From: Flavobacterium psychrophilum
GTDB lineage: Bacteria; Bacteroidota; Bacteroidia; Flavobacteriales; Flavobacteriaceae
Direction of reading: 5' to 3'
DNA: 17,232 nt
Assembly (NCBI GenBank): GCA_945866505.1
Contig: CAMBHH010000061.1
Coordinates: 1 to 17,232 of the forward strand
Numbering within the stretch: the first letter of the stretch is position 1; every line of letters begins with the position of its first letter. Position numbers and translations under genes: made by a program. The notes below the pieces were generated by a model. It saw only the letters and a list, made by a program, of their open reading frames with translations. It was not told where the DNA came from and made no database searches. Positions 16,132 to 17,232 of the stretch are shown here, piece after piece.

Positions 16132-16671
16132 ATGACAACACATCTTGCACTTCTTCGTGGTATCAATGTTTCAGGTCACAATATAATAAAAATGGAGTCC
16201 TTGAAATCGACTTTGGAAGCTATTGGTTTCCAAAATGTGCAAACCTATATTCAATCTGGAAATGTTTTTGTCAATACTGAAGAAGAAAATGCGGCTGCAG
16301 TTGGTTTCAAAATCAAACAGGAAATCTTCAAGGCTTTTGGTCACGAAGTTCCTGTTGTGGTTATTGGCAAAGCTGATTTGGAAGCTTGTTTACAGAACAA
16401 TCCTTTTTTAAAAGAAAAGGATTTTGATATTAAAAAATTATACGTGGCTTTTATTTCCACAACTTTGAGAATTGACAGTATCAATGATTTAAAAATGAGT
16501 CAAGTGAAACCCGACGAAGCCAGTATTGACACCAATAGAATTTATATTAAATATGCGGTAGGAGCAGCAAAAACAAGGTTTGATCAGAAATACATCGAGA
16601 AAAAATTGAATGTTACGGCAACAATTCGAAATTGGAATACGGTTAAGCAATTGCTTCAACTTTATCTGTAA
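16132..16671 (+). CDS. DUF1697 domain protein
   Basis: This 179-residue cytoplasmic protein belongs to the DUF1697 family, whose biochemical role is not established. The N-terminal signature is clear: HLALLRGINVSGHNIIKM, then LEAIGFQNVQTYIQSGNVFVNT, which is the family's LRGINVGG-K-MAEL ... G---V-TYIQSGNVVF pattern. The C-terminal TRFDQKYIEKKLNVTATIRNWNTVKQL is also typical (the T-RN--T--KL end). I chose the ATG at 16132 because it fits the family start and lies just after a good promoter; the frame is open a little further upstream to a TTG at 16108. It is divergently placed from recG, with 163 bp between the starts. Confidence 0.92.
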   Translation: MTTHLALLRGINVSGHNIIKMESLKSTLEAIGFQNVQTYIQSGNVFVNTEEENAAAVGFKIKQEIFKAFGHEVPVVVIGKADLEACLQNNPFLKEKDFDIKKLYVAFISTTLRIDSINDLKMSQVKPDEASIDTNRIYIKYAVGAAKTRFDQKYIEKKLNVTATIRNWNTVKQLLQLYL

Positions 16672-16786
16672 AATTTATCAAACGATTTAAGATTTAGAAT
16701 TTTTACAAATGAATTTTTGATAGTTATATTTTTTAATAATTTTTGACCATTAAACACAATTAAAACCTATTTCTTTTTAAATAAAA

Positions 16787-16811
16787 AAGAGAGCTAACTA
16801 GTAGCTCTCTT
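16787..16811 (-). terminator. Intrinsic terminator of the right-edge T9SS gene
   Basis: A 10-bp perfect stem (AAGAGAGCTA with TAGCTCTCTT) closes a 5-base loop. On the minus strand it is followed by TTTTTATTT, the form of a Rho-independent terminator, about 55 bp after the stop at 16867. On the plus strand the downstream tract is weaker (GGTTTATC), but it could also end DUF1697 transcription. Confidence 0.8.
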
Positions 16812-16866
16812 GGTTTATCATATTATATAGTTTCAAAATGAATTAGACTACCAGTAAGGGTTTTAT

Positions 16867-17232
16867 TTATTTAAATATAATTTTAGAAGTACCATAGTCT
16901 GTATCCTTACTATAAACTTTTAGAATATAAGTTCCGGATGTTACATTAAAGTTAAAATCTAATTCATTTCTTCCGACTTTTAAATCGGTAGAAGACTTAT
17001 AAATAGTTCTACCTAATAGATCGCTTAGTATTATATCAGCATTGGTATCACTATTACTAAATAACATCAAATTTACTTTACCGTTAGATGGATTTGGATA
17101 TGCTAAAAATGAATTATCAAACTTCAATTTCTTGTTAATAACTATGCCATCATCACCTGCAACTTTCACAAATTTGACATTGCTAATAAACATATCAAGT
17201 TCCTTTGTTTTTGCCTCTACAGGTAAGAAGGT
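16867..17232 (-). CDS. T9SS type A sorting domain protein (5' partial)
   Basis: This is the C-terminal 121 residues of a secreted protein. The frame is open to the window edge (upstream residues read TFLPVEAKTKELD before the internal Met at 17193), so the start lies outside. The last ~80 residues form a Por secretion tail: SFLAYPNPSNGKVNL, a strand-rich middle with LSDLLGRTIY, and SGTYILKVYSKD ending in KIIFK. That predicts outer-membrane export through the type IX system and cleavage of the tail. The functional domain of the protein is not visible, so its role cannot be told. Confidence 0.88.
   Translation of the reverse strand, partial: TFLPVEAKTKELDMFISNVKFVKVAGDDGIVINKKLKFDNSFLAYPNPSNGKVNLMLFSNSDTNADIILSDLLGRTIYKSSTDLKVGRNELDFNFNVTSGTYILKVYSKDTDYGTSKIIFK

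Noticed and set aside
15856..16143. Minus-strand 95-residue frame spanning the recG start
   Set aside because: It overlaps the recG N-terminus in another frame and the DUF1697 promoter, with no family features.
1..17232. CRISPR array, tRNA, rRNA or IS element
   Set aside because: No regularly spaced repeats, cloverleaf with CCA-type end, rRNA-like block or transposase was seen by eye on either strand.

Overview
The window looks like a chromosomal segment of a Flavobacteriaceae bacterium, probably Flavobacterium or a close relative. The base composition is AT-rich. Two secreted proteins end in type IX secretion (Por) sorting domains. Shine-Dalgarno sequences are weak or absent, and several gene starts are preceded by Bacteroidetes-type promoters (TTTG or TTG, about 19-21 bases, then TAnnTTTG). 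The protein sequences of PheT, RecG, PBP2 and the bestrophin read as flavobacterial. I saw no rRNA, tRNA, CRISPR array, IS transposase or integrase.

Layout. (1) At the left edge is the 3' end of a T9SS-secreted surface protein (+), closed by a strong hairpin terminator shared with the convergent pheT. (2) pheT (-) encodes the phenylalanyl-tRNA synthetase beta chain, with a roughly 130-base leader that can fold into a nested hairpin. (3) A tight minus-strand cluster reads 10505 to 4025: periplasmic adaptor, RND inner-membrane transporter, TolC-type outer-membrane channel, then a bestrophin-like channel. Gaps are 60, 40 and 27 bp. The first three form a complete tripartite efflux pump; the bestrophin is probably co-transcribed. 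(4) A small DUF1801 protein (-) is divergent from a lone penicillin-binding protein 2 (+), which converges on recG (-). (5) A DUF1697 protein (+) is divergent from recG, with a near-consensus promoter. (6) At the right edge is the C-terminus of a second T9SS cargo protein (-) with its terminator.

The most unusual object is recG. It encodes 847 residues against about 700 expected. The excess is a single in-frame block of about 147 residues (14280-14720) containing a DUF559/Vsr-like endonuclease domain with a visible D...ExD signature. It sits between helicase motifs II (DEQH) and III (TATP). The block is bounded by GGAGG/CCTCC hairpins and a 13-bp near-perfect direct repeat spaced 408 bp apart, a multiple of three. 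It looks like a small mobile cassette that inserts into a housekeeping gene and stays translated, either as a tolerated parasite or as a nuclease-helicase fusion.

A second trace of rearrangement also involves recG. A degenerate copy of the last 23 recG codons lies at 10722-10790, in the same orientation and 2703 bp from the real 3' end. An exact 18-bp copy of the recG terminus lies at 11225-11242. The DUF1801 and PBP2 genes lie between the old tail and the intact one. This suggests that the PBP2/DUF1801 block was placed next to recG by recombination that displaced an earlier recG tail.
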